Of a stretch of DNA of 64,000 nt, positions 1-13,289 are shown in pieces. This DNA comes from Pegea sp. RAD2-039 (lineage: Eukaryota; Chordata; Thaliacea; Salpida; Salpidae): the NCBI GenBank assembly GCA_034620365.1, contig JAQGEQ010000003.1, forward strand, positions 1,054,001-1,118,000, written 5' to 3'. The notes beneath the pieces were generated by a model that saw only the letters and a program-made list of their open reading frames with translations, had not been told where the DNA came from and made no database searches. Every line of letters starts with the position of its first letter. Position 1 is the first letter of the stretch. The position numbers were made by a program, and so were the translations under genes.

Positions 1-3000
1 ATTGATTATATGAAGCTGTGTTGCTACTTACAAAACAAATTATAAGAAAACTTAAACTTTTAGCCATAAAAAGCTTTGCAATTTTTTGTTTAAATTTACT
101 TAAAGCTGTAAAGTTGTAAGCTTTAATTATTAGTTTGTTAGACAGTAAGGGCCTTTTTCAAAAAATAAATCATCAAGTTTTATATCATGATGAATATGTT
201 AATAAACTTTGTAGTATTTTCTTTTACAACTATAATCAATTCTTTTTTGTATCAGACTTTCATTAAGGAACATTTTGCTACAAATTCATTTTTATGATCT
301 TTCACAATCAATAAAAACTTGTTTCATTAAATCCTTTATGTCTATTTCAAACGGCTATTAAGTGAAAATTCTGATCAACATTTAAATTTCAAATTCAAAT
401 ACCTTGAAACTATAATCATCATGCATAAAAAAATTATTGCAAACCAAATGAAAGTATCTTAGTGTAATGTGTTTTTACATTAAAGTTTAAACTTTTTAGG
501 CATTAAATATCATGCTTGTAAAAAATTAAAAACCTACAAATTCTGTTTTTACCAGATCAATATTCTGTTATAGCTTGATTTTATCAAGTCAATTAATCTT
601 CTGATAAACTCTTCTGTAAATGTTCAATGGAAGGATCTTTTTATTTTGATGAATCATTTGCAAAACTTAAGTTTGATTTTAGTTGATTCGATATTCTATT
701 GTTTTCATTATATCACTTGATTCTATCTTATATGAAAACTATACAAATCAGTTTTAATGCTCTTTCTCAAAAATTGTTTTTTCTTAAAAGTGAGAACATT
801 TTATCAGAGAAAAACTTCAAGATATACAAAAAAGTTCACTGATTTTTTCTATTTAATACAAAAAAAAGAAAGTTGTGTATTCCTTGTGGGCGATAAAAAC
901 TTTGATGATAGACATAACCCTTAAAATTGGATAAAATGTTATTCTATCTGTAATTTTGGTGTCTGAATCCAATCAAAGCGTTAAGATTAAAGCTACTTAA
1001 CGAAAGTTAGGATGGACAACAGATTTTAAAGTCATTTTTACAAGTTTGTTATCTTCAAATATTTTCTTACAATTCTACTAATGCTACTCTTTACCGCCAC
1101 TTAGCGACAGAAATTATTAAGGGGATTACAGCATCGTTTTCGAACAAATTTTTAACACAATAGTAATTGGATGAACGATTTACATTTTAACCATGTGAAA
1201 ATAAATTTCGCTGTATAAATTAATGAAGTAAAACGATTTGAAAATTTTTTTGGTTATTTAAATAAAACAAAACAGTCATTGAGCTTGATATGCTTCATAA
1301 AATTTCAATTATTTTTATTTAAAAACAACATAAATTTGTATATGTATATATTTATATATAACTTCTTATATTAATTCAAAAATTGACCATGTGTACAAAA
1401 GTTTAAATTATATACAACTGCTACTACTACAACTTGGAGAAAACATCTAAATATCAAGAAACTGTTTGTGTATGTTTTGTCAATCATTCTTTAAAAAAAT
1501 TCCTACAAAATGTCAATGATAGCCAATAATAAAAATGAAACTAAAATCGAATTACAAAATGTTTTCAAAAGAAGATGTAAAGATTTTTCTGTCATCTCAT
1601 TTCTATAAAGATCTTTTTAAAATTCTATAATTATTTTTGAACTGATATCTTGGTGACAGCTTTTTATAGATTATAATTAGGATGATAAATTTAGCAAAAT
1701 AGAGTGCTCCCAATTTTTCATTTAGAAAAAAAAATACATAATTGAATAAATATTTTGCTAAACATGATAAATTTGGTTGTATGACAGTTTAACTTAAATT
1801 CTTATAGCATAACAATAAAGTTTAAACAAACGGCCATTACTTCAATTTATCAATTATTCATTTATTAAAATATTGATTGTTTGGTTTACATGACAGTTCC
1901 AACATACTTTATCTTACAACGTGTTATTAGAATCTTTATCCTGAAAAAAGTTTGAAAGCATTTTGAGTTTTAGAAAAAAAATGTTGTTATCTAAGCTCCT
2001 ACTGAAAATAGCATTTCGCAACAATCAACGACAAACAATCAAAAATAAACAAAATAGAAAAAAGGCCATACAACGTTAAATGATCTACTATTCTTCACTG
2101 TTGTAATACTCAAATGGTTCATTTAATAAAAGAAAATTGGTTGGCGTTTTTATCTTTAAATGATTTCTCTTAAACCTTGTTAGCTTCATAGTGTTATAAG
2201 AATACAAGTTAGGTCATAAAACGATAATTTCATTTGTAAAATTTTGTGATAGTACTTTATATAATTCTTCAAAATTAGAATAATTGTGAAAGTACATAGT
2301 TGTAGATATTTCAAATATTAGTTTCAGTGAAAACAAAAGCTTTAAGCAATGAAAGTAGGCATAAAGAAGAATAAAATTAAATAAATAAATCGTATGAGCT
2401 TTAAACGGATGTAAACAAACATTTTCATAAATCTATCATCAACGTTTTTATTTTAAAAACCGCTAGTACTTAATTATGAGAAGTAAACTGGTGGAGACAG
2501 CAACTAAATCAAATTTAAAAGATTTTTAATCAACACTCAAGCAAGCCTGGCTCTAAGGTTTGAGTGACATACTTACAAAGACCACCGGCATCGAGAAAAA
2601 AATTATCAATCAAACTAAAAATTAGAAAATGTAGGAGGAAAAATAAAAGTTTAGAAACGAAAAAAATGAGGAAAAGTAAAAACCATCAACACCAGTTTAT
2701 ATATTGTTATGAATATAACTGACTTAGTGGGTGGCTTCATTCTCTGAAAGAATGACAGCAGAATGATGACTGCGTTTACCTCATTAACGACGTGAATCAA
2801 AGTTTGACTGGCGTTCTACAACGATGTAAGTTATAAGCTAAAGAAGTAGTTAAAATAAACATTTAAAAGCATGCTACAGTTTGACAACGTGACCACGTTG
2901 GAAGATAGAAAAGTATAAAAAAGTTTGTAGTAAAAACACCAGTATGAAAAAATGATGAACCTTAGAAGTAGTGTAAATATATCATCTATAAAGCTCACAG

Positions 3001-5330
3001 CCTTCTTTCGAGGGATTTCAGCCAATTTCGTCAATAAGCAGATCTAAAAAGTAGACTAAGCGACGCCAGTATTAATGACAAAAAAATCTCCTTGTCAAAA
3101 GCAATACCCAACCGAACCGTCAACTTTCTATCGTCTGAAAGACGACCAACGTTCTTGCCGTCTGTGACTTGACGCATATGCTGGCTAGTTGACATCTGCA
3201 AATTGTTCATCAGTTAGCTTGTAAAATGGAAACTATTTGGTATGTTTGACTTTAAGTTGATTGACTGCTTAAAATAGAGTTTGAATTTGAAGTAATGGAT
3301 TTCATCGTGGACCCCGTAGCTTTTACTTTGCGGTACAAAATACTCCAGTTGTTGATTCGACGACTAAAGAGTTGCTATTTGATATGAAGAAATCTATACG
3401 TGTACAATCTAGTTGTGATCTATTAAGTAAAATTGGATGTCAATTATTAGTATTATTATACGTTCAATTGAACTTTTAAAGCAATCAAATGATAAACAGA
3501 CGAAAGTTATAATTTATACTTTTAAATTGTCGCCAGCAATAGTCATTTGCTCGCTTTATATCAATCATTAAACAAACTCTTTGCCATCAAATTGTCGAAA
3601 ATTGCAAAATAAATTATTCTTTTTTATGAATAATAAAAAGAATGAGAGATTTTCAAAAAGCTTAAAATTCAGTTCTGAAGCAATAAGTAGTTTTACTAAG
3701 TCAAACTTCCAGACAGGTATTTAACTTCTTTAAATACTTTACATTACTTACAAAAAGTTCAAGCTATATATTTAATTTTGTCTTAAAAACCAAAACATTA
3801 AAGTTCTAAATACTAACTGAGTAAAGTAATCAAAAACGATTAATATCACTTCTAAATTCCATCTAATTAATCTTTTTTAATTTATCAATCAGTATAACAT
3901 GATTAAAACACGTGGTTCAAGTGAAGCTAGCTATTAATATTGACATATCTCTAGTTGTAGAATATTTTGAAAATAGTCTGTTATTTATCATAAAACTTGG
4001 AAAGTTATGATAAAGTAAAGGTTGTAAACCTTTCAGTATTCTATTATGAACAAATTATTTTTGCTTACTACGTTGAAGCAGCCATTAAAATAGAAAATAA
4101 CTCATTTTGATTGCTGTGTTGAGTGCTTCTACAACATGACTAAGATCATGCAATCATATTAGCTTTTACTGTTTCGCTTAATATTATTACTTCTTAAACA
4201 GAAGCAAGATCTTGTCTATAGTTTGAAAGTTTTGTATTCAACTAAAACTTAATCTTCTATAGATCTAATGATTTGTGTGAAGAATATTGTGTCTCAATAC
4301 TTTAATATTACCAAAAATAATCTGCAACGAAAATCAAAAAGCAACGAGATGAACGAGACTTCGAGTCTATTGTTAATCTATTGTACGCTGTAATCGATTC
4401 AAATTTCATCTCGTTGTCGAGGGTACGGCTATATTACACCACCTATCGAGCAAGGCTTTCTTGAATATGGGTTCTGACAAAAACTTATAATCTACTAACC
4501 TTCATGTAACTAGAGGTCCTTGGTGACTACTCGTTAAACAGTGGATCTAATCAACATTACCTGGCAGGAGTAAAAATATTGATTTAAAGATATTAAAATC
4601 TTGATAAAATAAAAATTACTTTTTTTGTATATCTTTAAAAACTAGTTTTTTATCCAAGTTTAAATTTAGAGAAAAGATTATTGATTTTTACAAACAAGAT
4701 GATTATTTTGTTTGAATTTATAGAGAATAAGATCTTCTTACTAAAATCAACCAAAGATCATCAATTAAATATTTTTAAATGGATCAAAATTTAATGTCTT
4801 CCTGGGAAAAATCCTTTCATCTAAAATTGACCAAAAAAATTTGAATAAACAAATTTGAACTTAAAATATATACAAACCAAAATTACATTCTAAGATAAAA
4901 GTATTTACTTTTCAAAGATATATCTGAAAAATAATTTTAATCTTATGGTATGAAGTCTATCGAAGATATTTAGTAAAAAGAATACTCAGAAGGTCTCTCG
5001 AGTATAAACAAATCGTACAATTAATATTTTTATCTTTTATAAAATCTATCACCTAAACGAATTGACCTCAGGGTACAAACCCAGCACATATGACAAAGTT
5101 TTCGAATTTCAAGAATATCAGGAAAATTAAAGGAAATCATACCACTTGAATAACTTGCAGCTATATTCATTTTTTGATGTCTTTATTTCATTCAGCCGTA
5201 TAATTTTTGTAGTGTACAGAAAAAACAGATTCCTTAAATTAAAGATAAAAAAAAAATTTATGTAGCTTGTTTGTTCAAATTTTGTTTTTAAATTTAACAA
5301 GACTTTCCTAAGAACTATGTTATACCAAAT
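1..5330. other. AT-rich region without a supported gene
   Basis: No reading frame here resembles a known protein. A slightly less AT-rich patch at about 2500-3215 has short minus-strand frames, for example 2831-3034 and a frame from an ATG near 3195, with splice-like sites around them. They do not join convincingly and I do not call a gene. A perfect 12-base inverted repeat (4342-4353 and 4405-4416) lies in a second less AT-rich patch. The rest is probably intergenic or the intron of a gene outside the window. Confidence 0.5.
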
Positions 5331-5334
5331 TCAT

Positions 5335-5490
5335 GAATTTAAAAATTTCTTCTTCTTAAATCTAGCGAGAATATAAATGTTAAAAAGATTTATTTTCTGA
5401 AATTTACGTTCTATATTCTGAAAACTAGTTTAGCTTGTGTTTGTGCTGTATATTGGAATTTTTTTATTTTTCTTATTGTTAACTTGTTTA
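5335..5490 (+). repeat. Remnant of the PIPOX upstream arm
   Basis: This stretch matches, with substitutions, the region just upstream of PIPOX copies B and C (about 10080-10210 and 17820-17945), in the same orientation. It includes the shared stretch around the words TCTAGCG and CTGAAAACTAG. No PIPOX exon follows it; instead it joins directly to the 3'-flank repeat. It looks like debris from a further rearranged copy. Confidence 0.7.
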
Positions 5491-6225
5491 AATCTTTATT
5501 TTTCTATAAACTAAAATTAAATAGAAGTTGCTTACCACTAAATCTAGTTAGGTCAACAAAAGTAATTAAAATAGCTTTTATAATTTTAGTTTAAAAATTT
5601 GATTTTAATCTTGAATATACAAGAAAAAATATAACTTTTTATTATTAAAAATAATAGTGCTAAATCAAATTATTGCTATAATATTATAAATAAAAACATT
5701 GTAAAATAAAGATTGTTCTTAGCAGCATAACTTAAATAGAATAATTTGAAAATGGACAAAACAATGATTTTTAAAGATTGAAATTAAAGAACCGAAAACA
5801 TATAAAAGTTGGATATTAGACAATAACTTTGAAACTGACGGATTTTTAACTTCAACCAGTCTTAATTAAGTGCTGTCATTCGACTAGATTTAAAATTAAA
5901 GATTAATAATGTTTTACTTTTGTATGTTTGCTATTTCAAAAAATAAAATTTAATTCGTTATTTGTTCTTACCCTGAAAATATCAATTGTCAACAGTTATT
6001 ACAAATTAAACACAAATGAAATAATTTAAAATCCATATGAGTAGAAATTTATTAGTTTTTTGCATATACATTTCTTACAAGATTATAAAATGCATTTGAA
6101 ACACAAATCAAAAATTTTACAAATATTAAAAATCATGTAAATCAGGGTTAGATAAAATTATCAAGTAAAGTACCTAAAAGTATTGATATAAGTTCAAATT
6201 TTGAAACACTGCAAAGGTGAAGCAT
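5490..6225. repeat. PIPOX 3'-flank repeat M, full copy
   Basis: About 720 bases next to the 3' end of PIPOX copy A. The same sequence, in the same orientation, forms the centre of the A-B spacer (about 9262-9975). It occurs in inverse orientation in the spacer upstream of copy C (about 17010-17715), and truncated in the 3' flanks of copies B and C. No coding potential was seen. Here it is contiguous with the gene end, so this is probably its ancestral position. Confidence 0.8.
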
Positions 6226-6279
6226 GATATAGAAAGAAAGAACAATTTCCAAATGATTTGACGGTGAAGCAAAAGCTGA

Positions 6280-8950
6280 TTACAAATTGGATTTATTTTT
6301 AAAACGTTTAGACGAGAAAGGTTCTAATGGATAAGGAGCAGGTTCTCCTGATGCCAAGTTGCCAAGGATGTGTCCAATTGCGGGAGCTAGTTTAAAACCA
6401 TGTCCTAAATAAAAAGTAACCAATAAAATTGATGTTAACATAAGAAAGCAAGTTGAAGAGTAAATATCTACCTGAAAAACCAGCACCAACAATTATGTTA
6501 GGATGACCAGGAAGAGCTTCAAGTATAGGATCATGATCAGGAGTATTCTTTATAAAATTATAATATTAAAACAAACTCTTTAAAGTCGATTAGTTTTTTA
6601 CTTCTAATATGAAGCAAGTAGAAGAATACTCACTGTATATATACAAGATTCCTGAATAGCTGGTTCAGTATCTAATTCAGGATAATGAGTTTTTATGCAT
6701 TCGATTACATACTGAAGTTGTCGCTGGCGAACAGTTTCAGCTGTTTTACTAATCTTAGCTGGCTCGTCTGGGTTCAGACTAATACCATGATGGAAACAAA
6801 CCTAGAAAAAATAAACTTGTATTTCAAGTACTATTAAAAGACTATAAAAGACATATTTTCAGTTGGTTAAGCGGTTTAGTATGAATCAAAATACGTAAAA
6901 ATGACATTTTGTTTGATTAAGATTCGTACACCAAAGTAGTAGATGCAAGTGGATACTTTTTGAGCTTTGATTATAATGGAGAGTAGCATCTGTTAAGCTA
7001 TCCACACTTTTCAGATCTAACGTTCGATGACACGACCCAATGATTTGGGACAGTGAACTGATGTCAACAGATTGTAGATTTTTGTCTGGGTTCACTACCA
7101 AATCTTTTGTCTTTCCTAAAACATGCACAGGGTAGTGGCACTATTTACCCATGATCAAGAAAGATACTTCCTGCGCTTGAAAGGTGGCGTTCTTTAGAGA
7201 CCTATTAATCTTTGGATTCTGGCTCACGTAACTAAATCTCGATGGATAAGCAGACAATCAAATCAACCACTCGTCCATCTTTTTGACAAAACAGTCAACA
7301 AGTTGATATTTTTATTATTTCTCACCTTCATATGACCAGGATATTCCATAACCGGCAGTGAATAACATGTTAATGGACCCTCTTCGATGAAGATACATGG
7401 AAAGTTTTTTATATCATAACAGTCTGTGGATTTTGTTTTCCAATAAAGAACATTAATCTTCAATGGCTAAATTAAAAAATAATTTGGATACATAAATAAA
7501 TGATAAAAATGTTGACCAAAAGCTAAAAAAGCAAATAAATAAACTTTTTAAAGAAAATAATTTACTCTAAACCAAAGTTGATCTATTTACTAAAATGAGA
7601 AGTGCTATGGTTAAAAGATAAAAAAACAAATTATTTGATTTTGTAATTAAAGTTTACAATTATTCAAATATATAATATCAGAATGTAGAATAACTTCATC
7701 AGTAAATATCCTACTTTCACTGGGTATTGGATTCCAAATTGTTTGATTACTTTGTTTATCCAAGACCCACATGTAAGTACCAATTTACTACCAGGATAAG
7801 TCGATTTATCTGTTCTAACTCGGATATAAGAGCTAGATGAATAATCTGAATCAACTTCTTCAATTTTCATCACTTTTTCACCATCAATTATTCGTCCACC
7901 GTTACGTTTTATTTCAATCTAGAACAATTGCTTCATATCAACAAATAATAAAATATTTTAAATTATAATTATTTAGAAGTACTTCAGTGTATCACAAAAT
8001 TATATTAGATACTTTTAAAGTTTAACAAGCAGATTCTTGCAGTCTTGTAACTGTTATAAACTTTTCTAAATTAAACTACAAACTCTTCTTCAATATCATT
8101 TATTAAAACAAACTTGAAGAGCTTGTAAACATCTGTCTGCAACCAAAACTCCACCAGCAGGTTCGTAGACACCAACAAGCTTGCCTAAAGATAACCCCCC
8201 AAATTTCTTTTGAAGTTCTTCATTCTTCTTGAAAGTTTGATATGGTATATTTATATTGTTCAAGGAGTTTTCAACTGAAGATGCAGCGTCAGAATTCCCA
8301 AGAGTAATCAAACCACAATTTCTGATCAAAGGTTTAGAAAAATCATTAAAATCATAAAATTTTATTTGTTTTACTTAAAAAGATTCATATCAGTCATTTC
8401 ACTAAGTTCTTTCCATTTCTGAAAACATTCAGGCATCATATCAGCATATCGTGTCTCAAGATATGAGTGTCTTGTTATTCTAGAGGAACCATGAGAGCTT
8501 CCTCGAATATGTGGAAGAGGAAACTTGAGAGTAATAAAAAGAAATTTAGAAAATAATTGAAATAAATTAAAATATACTGATCTATCTATATAGCTTTATT
8601 AATTATTTTTTTAGGTTTTTATTTTATCAATCGTAAGTTATCTTTTGATGAGACAATATTTTTTTAAAACTAATTTAATATTAATAAATTTTCAAAGTAG
8701 TTATTAATGTGAACTTAATACTAGCAAAATAATTTAGTGTATATAATAAATAAACTATATAATAGTAGATGGCATTTGTGAGTAAATTCAAAAAATGCTT
8801 TTAGAGTCAACATTAATATTATTTCAGAATTATTATAGAATGTGAACAACATACCTGTTCAAGTACTAGCACTTTTTTGCCTTTTTTAACTAAATTGTAA
8901 GCTGTAGAAAGACCTTGCACACCAGCACCACACACAATAACATCAAACAT
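6280..8950 (-). CDS. PIPOX: Peroxisomal sarcosine/pipecolate oxidase, copy A
   Basis: FAD-dependent amine oxidase of the monomeric sarcosine oxidase/PIPOX family, which oxidises L-pipecolate or sarcosine to an imine or glycine with release of hydrogen peroxide. There are eight exons: 8950-8855, 8523-8375, 8321-8114, 7918-7715, 7466-7326, 6801-6634, 6547-6472 and 6404-6280. All phases fit and give 388 residues, close to the usual 390. The N-terminus has the FAD Rossmann motif GAGVQG (residues 8-13). The motif ESCIYTNTPD carries Cys319, at the place of the covalent flavin cysteine. [13 protein letters not shown] near the end is a family signature. The C-terminal SNL is a plausible peroxisomal PTS1 variant. 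The gene is divergent to copy B across a 1.3 kb palindromic spacer. Substrate preference cannot be read from the sequence. Confidence 0.9.
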
Positions 8951-8989
8951 TTTATCTAACTTTTTAAATTCAGTGGAAACAGCTACTTA

Positions 8990-9260
8990 CTTTATTTTTA
9001 GAAAATGTTATTATAAAAATAAAACATTTCCAATATACAGCCACAAGTACAAGCTAAGCTAAACTAGTTTTCAGAATATAGAACCTACATTATACTTTCA
9101 GAAAATAAATCTTTTTTACTTTAATATTTTCGCTAGATTTAAGAAAAATACACTATTTACATTCAGAAATGTGGTAAAAAATGGTTTCTCTAAAAGTTGG
9201 TTTAAATTTAAACATGCGAGTTATATAAATAACAGCTTAAATTGTATGTTAATAATTAAC
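8990..9260. repeat. Left arm of inverted repeat between PIPOX A and B
   Basis: About 260 bases just upstream of the copy A start codon. They are the reverse complement, with scattered differences, of about 9985-10250 upstream of copy B. The arms are therefore the duplicated 5' flanks, and presumably promoters, of two head-to-head genes. Diagnostic differences between the arms, such as AAATACAC against AAATAAAC near 9165, show later inversion of the middle. Confidence 0.8.
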
Positions 9261-9261
9261 T

Positions 9262-9975
9262 TGTTTAAATCTTTATTTTTCTATAAACTAAAACTAAATA
9301 GAAGTTGCTTACCACTAAATCTTGTTAGGACAACAATAGTAATTAAAATAGCTTTTATAATTTTAGTTTAAAAATTTAATTTTAATCTTGAATATACAAG
9401 AAAAAATATAACCTTTTAATTATTAAAAATAATAGTGCTAAATCAAATTATTGCTATAATATTATAAATAAAAACATTGTAAAATAAAGATTGTTCTTAG
9501 CAGCATAACTTAAATAGAATAATTTGGAAATGGACAAAACAATGATTTTTAAAGATTGAAATTAAAGAACCGAAAACATATAAAAGTTGGATATTAGACA
9601 ATAACTTTAAAACTGACGGATTTTTAACTTTAACCAGTCTTAATTAAGTGCTGTCATTCGACTAGACTTAAAATTAAAGATTAATAATGTTTTACTATTG
9701 TATGTTTGCTATTTCAAAAAATAAAATTTAATTCGTTATTTGTTTTTACCCTGAAAATATCAATTGTCAACAGTTATTACAAATTAAATACAAATGAAAC
9801 AATTTAAAATCCATATGAGTAGAAATTTATTAGTTTTTTGCATATACACTTCTTACAAGATTATAAAATGCATTTGAAACAAAGTCAAAAATTTTACAAA
9901 TATTAAAAATCATGTAAATCAGGGTTAGATAAGATTATCAAGTAAAGTACCTAAAGGTATTGATATAAGTTAATT
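9262..9975. repeat. Repeat M inside the A-B spacer
   Basis: Second full copy of the PIPOX 3'-flank repeat, direct to the copy at 5490-6225. The match stops abruptly at ATATAAGTT, exactly where the copy at 5490-6225 continues toward gene A. A former PIPOX copy may have been deleted from here, leaving only its 3' flank. There is no gene in it. Confidence 0.75.
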
Positions 9976-9984
9976 ATTAACATA

Positions 9985-10250
9985 CAATTTAAGTTGTTAT
10001 TTATAAAACTCGCATGTTTAAATTTAAACCAATTTTGTGAGAAACCGTTTTGTACCACATTTCTGAATGTAAATAGTTTATTTTTCTTAAATCTAGCGAA
10101 AATATTAAAGTAAAAAAGATTTATTTTCTGAAAGTATAATGTAGGTTCCATATTCTGAAAACTAGTTTAGCTTGTGTTTGTGTCTGTTTATTGGAAATAT
10201 TTTATTATTCTAATAAGATTTTTTAAAAATAAACTAAGTAGCTGGTTCCA
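9985..10250. repeat. Right arm of inverted repeat, upstream of PIPOX B
   Basis: Reverse complement of the left arm at 8990-9260 and directly upstream of the copy B start codon at 10274. Together the arms could form a large hairpin with a loop of about 720 bases. Presumed promoter region; no TATA box or other element can be defended by eye. Confidence 0.75.
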
Positions 10251-10273
10251 CTGAATTTAAAAAGTTAGATAAA

Positions 10274-12931
10274 ATGTTTGATGTTATTGTGTGTGGTGCT
10301 GGTGTGCAAGGTCTTTCTACAGCTTACAATTTAGTTAAAAAAGGCAAAAAAGTGCTAGTACTTGAACAGGTATGTTGTTCACATTCTATAATAATTCTGA
10401 AATAATATTAATGTTGACTCTAAAAGCATTTTTTGAATTTACTCACAAATGCCATCTACTATTATATAATTTATTTATTATATACACTAACTTATTTTGC
10501 TAGTACTAAGTTTACAGTAATAACTACTTTGAAAATTTATGCATATTAAATTAGTTTTAAAAAAATATTGTCTCATCAAAAGATAACTTACAGTTAATAC
10601 AATAAAATGCTAAAAAAATAATTAATAAAGCTATATAGTTAGATCACTATATTTTAATTTTTTTTAATTATTTTCTAAATTTCTTTTTATTACTCTCAAG
10701 TTTCCTCTTCCACATATTCGAGGAAGCTCTCATGGTTCCTCTAGAATAACAAGACACTCATATCTTGAGACACGTTATGCTGATATGATGCCTGAATGTT
10801 TTCAGAAATGGAAAGAACTTAGTGAAATGACTGATATGAATCTTTTTAAGTAAAACAAATAAAATTTTATGATTTAAATGATTGTTCTAAACCTTTGATC
10901 AGAAATTGTGGTTTGATTACTCTTGGGAATTCTGACGCTGTATCTTCAGTTGAAAACTCGTTGAACAACATAAATATACCTTATCAGACATTCAAAAAGA
11001 ATGAAGAACTTCAAAAGAAATTTGGGGGATTATCTTTAGGCAAGCTTGTTGCTGTCTACGAGCCTGCTGGTGGAGTTTTGGTTGCAGACAGATGTTTACA
11101 AGCTCTTCAAGTTTGTTTTAATAAATGATATTGAAGAAGAGTTTGTAGTTTAATTTAGAAAAGTTTATAACAGTTACAAGACTGCAAGAATCTGCTTGTT
11201 AAACTTTAAAAGTATCTAATATAATTTTGTGATACACTGAAGTACTTCTAAATAATTATAATTTAAAATATTTTATTATTTGTTGATATGAAGCAATTGT
11301 TCTAGATTGAAATAAAACGTAACGGTGGACGAATAATTGATGGTGAAAAAGTGATGAAAATTGAAGAAGTTGATTCAGATTATTCATCTAGCTCTTATAT
11401 CCGAGTTAGAACTGATAAATCGACTTATCCTGGTAGTAAATTGGTACTTACATGTGGGTCTTGGATAAACAAAGTAATCAAACAATTTGGAATCCAATAC
11501 CCAGTGAAAGTAGGATATTTACTGATGAAGTTATTCTACATTCTGATATTATATATTTGAATAATTGTAAACTTTAATTACAAAATAAAATAATTTGTTT
11601 TTATTATCTTTTAACCATAGCACTTCTCACTTTAGTAAATAGATCAACTTTGGTTTAGAGTAAATTATTTTCTTTAAAAAGTTTATTTATTTGCTTTTTT
11701 AGCTTTTGGTCAACATTTTTATCATTTATTTATGTATCCAAATTATTTTTTAATCTAGCCATTGAAGATTAATGTTCTTTATTGGAAAACAAAATCCACA
11801 GACTGTTATGATATAAAAAACTTTCCATGTATCTTCATCGAAGAGGGTCCATTAACATGTTATTCACTGCCGGTTATGGAATATCCTGGTCATATGAAGG
11901 TGAGAAATAATAAAAATATCAATTTGTTGACTGTTTTGTCAAAAAGATAGACGAGTGGTTGATTTGATTGTCTGCTTATCCATCGAGATTTAGTTACGTG
12001 AGCCAGAAACCAAAGATTAATAGGTCTCTATAGAACGCCACCTTTCAAGCGCAGGAAGTATCTTTCTTAACCATGGGTAAATAGTGCCACTACCCTGTGC
12101 ATGTTTTAGGAAAGACAAAAGATTTGGTAGTGAACCCAGACAAAAAATCTACAATCTGTTGACATCAGGTTCACTGTCCCAAATCATTGGGTCGTGTCAT
12201 CAAACATTAGATAGCTTAACAGATGCTATTCTCCATTATAATCAAAGCTCAAAAAGTATCCACTTGCATCTACTACTTTGGTGTACGAATCTTAACCAAA
12301 CAAAAAGTCATTTTTATGTATTTTGATTCATACTAAACCGCTTAACCAACTGAAAATATGTCTTTTATAGTCTTTTAATAGTAATTAAAATACAAGTTTT
12401 TTTTTCTAGGTTTGTTTCCATCATGGTATTAGTCTGAACCCAGACGAGCCGGCTAAGATTAGTAAAACAGCTGAAACTGTTCGCCAGCGACAACTTCAGT
12501 ATGTAATCGAATGCATAAAAACTCATTATCCTGAATTAGATACTGAACCAGCTATTCAGGAATCTTGTATATATACAGTGAGTATTCTTCTACTTGCTTC
12601 ATATTAGAAGTAAAAAACTAATCGACTTTAAAGAGTTTATTTTAATATTGTAATTTTATAAAGAATACTCCTGATCATGATCCTATACTTGAAGCTCTTC
12701 CTGGTCATCCTAACATAATTGTTGGTGCTGGTTTTTCAGGTAGATATTTACTCTTCAACTTGCTTTCTTATGTTAACATCAATTTTATTGGTTACTTTTT
12801 ATTTAGGACATGGTTTTAAACTAGCTCCCGCAATTGGACACATCCTTGGCAACTTGGCATCAGGAGAACCTGCTCCTTATCCATTAGAACCTTTCTCGTC
12901 TAAACGTTTTAAAAATAAATCCAATTTGTAA
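10274..12931 (+). CDS. PIPOX: Peroxisomal sarcosine/pipecolate oxidase, copy B
   Basis: Second complete copy, same family and intron positions as copy A. Exons: 10274-10369, 10701-10849, 10903-11110, 11306-11509, 11759-11899, 12410-12577, 12664-12739 and 12807-12931, giving 388 residues. It retains GAGVQG (FAD binding), the RGSSHG region in exon 2, Cys319 in ESCIYT, and C-terminal SNL (possible PTS1). Intron 2 is only 53 bases. Compared with copies A and C it has Ala for Gly in KLVAVYEP; otherwise it is near identical. The start codon is the one that opens directly into the Rossmann strand, as in the family. It lies in unit 1 of the tandem duplication, so it may share regulation with copy A through the palindromic spacer. 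All exons are open, so I take it as functional. Confidence 0.9.
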
Positions 12932-13019
12932 TCAGCTTTTGCTTCACCGTCAAATCATTTGGAAATTGTTCTTTCTTTCTATATCATGCTTCACCTTTGC
13001 AGTGTTTCAAAATCTGAAC

Positions 13020-13288
13020 TTATATCAATACTTTTAGGTAATTTACTTGATAATCTTTTCTAACCCTGATTTACATGATTTTTAATATTTGTAAAATTTT
13101 TGATTTGTGTTTCAAATGCATTTTATAATCTTGTTAGAAATGTATATGCAAAAAACTAATAAATTTCTACTCATATGGCTTTTAAATTATTTCATTTGTA
13201 TTTAATTTGTAATAACTGTTGACAATTGATATTTTCAGGGTAAGAACAAATAACGAATTAAACTTTATTTTTTGAAATAGCAAACATA
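13020..13288. repeat. Truncated repeat M in the 3' flank of copy B
   Basis: Matches the gene-proximal third of repeat M in inverse orientation to the copy at 5490-6225, as expected for a plus-strand gene. The match ends at about 13288, where the retrotransposon-like sequence begins, so the insertion or an associated deletion removed the rest. Confidence 0.7.
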
Positions 13289-13289
13289 C

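Noticed and set aside
2831..3215. Minus-strand mini-exons with apparent 36-base introns
   Set aside because: Joining them needs introns shorter than any other in the window and still meets stops in the natural phase; no family resemblance.
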